Shown here: positions 61,414 through 64,000 of the stretch, in pieces
How positions within the stretch are numbered: position 1 is the stretch's first letter
How the letters are laid out: each line of letters opens with the position of its first letter
From: Clostridium beijerinckii
Lineage (GTDB): Bacteria > Bacillota > Clostridia > Clostridiales > Clostridiaceae
DNA: 64,000 bases
Assembly: GCA_003129525.1 (NCBI GenBank)
Contig: CP029329.1
Span: 1-64,000, forward strand
Direction: 5' to 3'
Translations under genes and position numbers: made by a program
The notes under the pieces: model-generated
Databases searched by the model: none
What the model saw: only the letters and a program-made list of their open reading frames with translations
Told to the model about the DNA's origin: nothing

Positions 61414-63093
61414 ATGCTGAGAAATATTAAGGTTATTAACAGTATTATCGTAATGGTTATTTTATCTACAATTGTTTCCCTATCTATTGCTATAGTTGGC
61501 TATAGTAATATGAGAACTATTAACAAGAATTCCACATTAATGTATGAGGGTGCTTTAAGACGAATTGTAAAAACTGAGGAAATTCGACAACATTTCTCAA
61601 AGATCAGATTAAATGTTGACAGAATATCTATTGCAGATTTTAATGCTGATGATTTAAAACTTGTTAATAATGATTACGATACCATGAATAAGATGGTTGA
61701 CGAATATGAAAGTTTATCTTTAAGTTCTTTAGAAAAAAATAATCTAACTGAATTTAAAAATGATTCTAAGAAGTATCTTTCACAAATTAAAAATTTTGAG
61801 AATGGTACTAAACTTTATGGAATCGACCTAGAAAATTTCAATCAACTTGGGAATGAAATGCAACTTTTTCTTGATAATTTAGTCACTTACAGTTCAAAAA
61901 TGGCTAACACGCTTAATAATGACAATATTAATTTATATGTCAAAAGTATTCAAATGTTCTTTATTACTTTCTTTATTGGTTTTATTCTAATGATGGCTGT
62001 TTCTTCTACTATAATCTTGGTTATAAGAAAATCCATGAAAGAAATAATATCAGATTTAGATAATATTTCTCAAGGAGATTTTAGTATCAAGATAGATACT
62101 ACTTTAGAAAATGAGTTTGGTAAAATGAAAAAGTCACTTAGTAAAACAGTTTCAAATATTTCAGTAATGATTGAAGAAATAAAAAATTCAACAAATGTTG
62201 TAAATATGCAGGCAATTAATTTATTAGGAGCTTCTGAAGAAATGACAGCCTCTGGACAAGAAATGAATGCAGCTGTTCAAGAAGTGGCTATAGCTGCAAA
62301 TGATCAGTCTAGCGACTTGATAAATGTAAAAAATTCATTAGACAAGTTTTCAGATTCATTAGATCAGATAACTTCGGCAATTAATGATGTAAACTCAAAT
62401 ATAAATGACATTAGTACAATGGCAGAAGATAGTAATTCCAAATTGAAGTTTTTATTTGATTCTGTAGAAAATGTCAATGATTCTTTTGATACTGTAAGAA
62501 ATAAAGTCATTAAATTGGACAAAGATGTTGAACAAGTAAATGACATAACAAATATAATAAATTCAATTGCTGAACAAACTAATTTATTAGCATTAAATGC
62601 TGCAATTGAATCTGCTCGTGCTGGAGAAGTTGGTCGAGGATTTTCTGTAGTTGCAGATGAAATTAGAAAACTAGCAGAGCAGTCTAAATTATCTGCTAAT
62701 AATATAAGTGAATTGATTTCTAATATTAATAAAGAAGCTCAAGTAGCAGTAAAAACTACAGATTTAGGCAGAGATAGCTTAAATAATCAATCATTACTTA
62801 TTGAAGATTCTATAAAATCCTTTGCTGTAATATTTAAGGCCATAAGTACTATACTGCCTAGAGTTGATAATATGAACAAATCTATTGAAAATATACATAT
62901 TGAAAAAGACCTTATACTATCAAAAACATTAAACATTTCTGGAATATCAGAAGAAAATGCCGCTTCGGCAGAAGAAATAGCCGCTTCAATACAGCAAATA
63001 AATTCATCTTTTACTGAAGTAGCAACTTCGGCTCAAACTCTATCAAGTTTGACAAATTCTATGATGACTGAAGTGGACAAATTCAAGTTATAA
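61414..63093 (+). CDS. Methyl-accepting chemotaxis protein
   Basis: A 559-residue receptor. Helix 1 ([20 protein letters not shown]) and helix 2 (about 178-205, [20 protein letters not shown]) flank a four-helix-bundle sensor of about 145 residues. A single HAMP ([20 protein letters not shown]) leads to the signalling domain with [28 protein letters not shown] precedes the ATG. It is followed by a conserved RNA-like element and a solute-binding lipoprotein gene on the same strand, which could be its ligand-binding partner. Confidence 0.93.
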   Translation: MLRNIKVINSIIVMVILSTIVSLSIAIVGYSNMRTINKNSTLMYEGALRRIVKTEEIRQHFSKIRLNVDRISIADFNADDLKLVNNDYDTMNKMVDEYESLSLSSLEKNNLTEFKNDSKKYLSQIKNFENGTKLYGIDLENFNQLGNEMQLFLDNLVTYSSKMANTLNNDNINLYVKSIQMFFITFFIGFILMMAVSSTIILVIRKSMKEIISDLDNISQGDFSIKIDTTLENEFGKMKKSLSKTVSNISVMIEEIKNSTNVVNMQAINLLGASEEMTASGQEMNAAVQEVAIAANDQSSDLINVKNSLDKFSDSLDQITSAINDVNSNINDISTMAEDSNSKLKFLFDSVENVNDSFDTVRNKVIKLDKDVEQVNDITNIINSIAEQTNLLALNAAIESARAGEVGRGFSVVADEIRKLAEQSKLSANNISELISNINKEAQVAVKTTDLGRDSLNNQSLLIEDSIKSFAVIFKAISTILPRVDNMNKSIENIHIEKDLILSKTLNISGISEENAASAEEIAASIQQINSSFTEVATSAQTLSSLTNSMMTEVDKFKL

Positions 63094-63110
63094 GTATTAT
63101 TAATAATTTA

Positions 63111-63190
63111 TATATGTTGCAAAAAATAATCTACATCAATTAGGTAGCAGTATCTTAATCTGCCGAAGATTTAAAACTGCAACTTATATA
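63111..63190 (+). ncRNA. Conserved structured leader element (copy X) before the lipoprotein gene
   Basis: Nearly identical to the minus-strand element at 41198-41283. TATA-GTTGC/GCAAC-TATA closes it; AATCT/AGATT forms a second stem and GGTAG/CTGCC a third, with the conserved loop CAGTATCTTAAT. It begins 17 bases after the MCP stop and ends about 67 bases before the lipoprotein start. No known riboswitch class fits by eye. Confidence 0.5.
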
Positions 63191-63257
63191 GTATAATTAA
63201 ATATCTTAATCGAATTAAAGTCAAAAAATGTTATATAAATTAAAATGGAGGATGATT

Positions 63258-64000
63258 ATGAAAAAGTTGAAATCTTTAAATATTGCACTTGCAATAATTT
63301 TTATGGCCACTATATTAACCGGTTGTGGTTCAAAAAATGTTTCTAAAACAACGGAACCTATTACCTTAAATATAATTGACGTTTCAGGAAGTATGCAATT
63401 AGTCGGAGATGCTATAGATCAATTCAAAGCTGCAAACCCTGGTTTAATTGGAGATGTTGTAATTAAAACCTCCAACTCAGTAGAAGTTCCTTCTTTATTG
63501 AAAGCTCAAATTTTAGCTGAAGATGTACAAACAAACTTAATTTTCACAGGAATTGATGGACTTTCTACATGTCTTAACAGAGATGTTATAGAAAAGATTA
63601 TGCCAACCTACAGCAGCAGTTTTCCTGATTTAGAAAGTAACTATAGCACTGCTGCTAAAGATACTTATGATTTGACAAATGGTTATGCTTTAACGTATGT
63701 ATTTTCTCCTAGTGGACCTATGTTTACTTATAATCCAGATACTGTACAGAATGTTCCTAAGACGCCTGATGAACTTTTAGCTTTTGCTAAAGCTAATCCA
63801 GGTAAATTTACATATGCAAGACCAGCTGCTTCAGGGCCAGGAAGAACGTTCCTTCAAGGGTTACCATATATCCTTGGAGACAAGAATCCTAAAGATCCAG
63901 CAACTTGGGACAAGACCTGGGCTTATATTAGAGAACTTGATCAATATATAGATTATTATCCAGCTAAAACTGGTACTACATTCACAGAATTAAATCAAGG
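63258..64000 (+). CDS. ABC transporter solute-binding lipoprotein (3' truncated by window)
   Basis: The first 247 residues of a periplasmic-binding-type lipoprotein. The lipobox is ATILTGCGS with the lipid-modified Cys at about residue 25. The mature part begins PITLNIIDVSGSMQLVGDAI; GYALTYVFSPSGPMFTYNPD and RPAASGPGRTFLQGLPYILG resemble iron/spermidine-type or YnjB-like binding proteins. GGAGG lies six bases before the ATG. The permease genes would follow outside the window. The ligand is unknown. Confidence 0.85.
   Translation, partial: MKKLKSLNIALAIIFMATILTGCGSKNVSKTTEPITLNIIDVSGSMQLVGDAIDQFKAANPGLIGDVVIKTSNSVEVPSLLKAQILAEDVQTNLIFTGIDGLSTCLNRDVIEKIMPTYSSSFPDLESNYSTAAKDTYDLTNGYALTYVFSPSGPMFTYNPDTVQNVPKTPDELLAFAKANPGKFTYARPAASGPGRTFLQGLPYILGDKNPKDPATWDKTWAYIRELDQYIDYYPAKTGTTFTELNQ

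Overview
The window is AT-rich, with strong GGAGG-type ribosome binding sites, U-tract terminators, butyrate kinase, [FeFe] hydrogenase, LuxS and chemotaxis genes. This fits a saccharolytic, motile, anaerobic Clostridium sensu stricto, probably near C. beijerinckii; the species is an inference from gene content.

Region 1 (1-12 kb) is accessory DNA. It is a run of short single-gene units, mostly on the minus strand (HxlR regulator, flavodoxins, flavin reductase, P-loop kinase, SUMF1-like, ASCH, GNAT, DUF1697, SRPBCC, VOC, a small secreted protein). Copies of an ~85-bp repeat, several carrying an extended -10 promoter, lie between the genes, nearly all next to gene 3' ends. Decay is frequent: four genes have single frameshifts (two of them in G-tracts), and remnants of an HNH endonuclease, a GNAT protein and an IS1595 transposase survive. 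A large palindromic MITE-like element follows, with copies at 10.6, 14.8, 19.2 (end only) and 43.05 kb (end only).

Region 2 (10.8-20.8 kb) holds rlmA, a variant [FeFe] hydrogenase, a CadD-like transporter, a DEDDh exonuclease, butyrate kinase without ptb, a TraX-like membrane protein and a MocR-type regulator. Region 3 (20.8-26.1 kb) is a 2-deoxy-D-ribose operon, deoC-deoP-deoX-deoK, followed by deoR, with a promoter and operator before deoC. The kinase has Met at the position where ribokinases have Asn. Region 4 (26.6-33.9 kb) is a compact chemosensory operon cheA-cheW-mcp-cheY-cheR-cheB.

Region 5 (34-43 kb) holds a cell-wall amidase, HelD, a YitT-family protein, a radical SAM protein and an unusual module: a c-di-GMP-I-type (GEMM) riboswitch, a small STAS-like protein, a conserved RNA-like element and a KASIII-like protein that keeps only one of its three catalytic residues. 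The same RNA-like element, about 90% identical, precedes a solute-binding lipoprotein gene at 63.2 kb. An ArAE-type membrane protein follows.

Region 6 (43-61.2 kb) is for glucuronide and hexuronate use: a GH2 beta-galactosidase-type enzyme, beta-glucuronidase uidA, and the pathway genes uxaC, uxuB and uxuA with a GntR/FCD regulator and a GPH-family transporter. Upstream of uidA are a decapitated transporter, a uxuA stub and an AraC C-terminus: the scar of a deletion that removed a divergent promoter region. An IS1182-family element sits between uxaC and the intact transporter. luxS, a HIT protein and two unknown membrane proteins are interspersed. The window ends with a second chemoreceptor and the truncated solute-binding lipoprotein gene.
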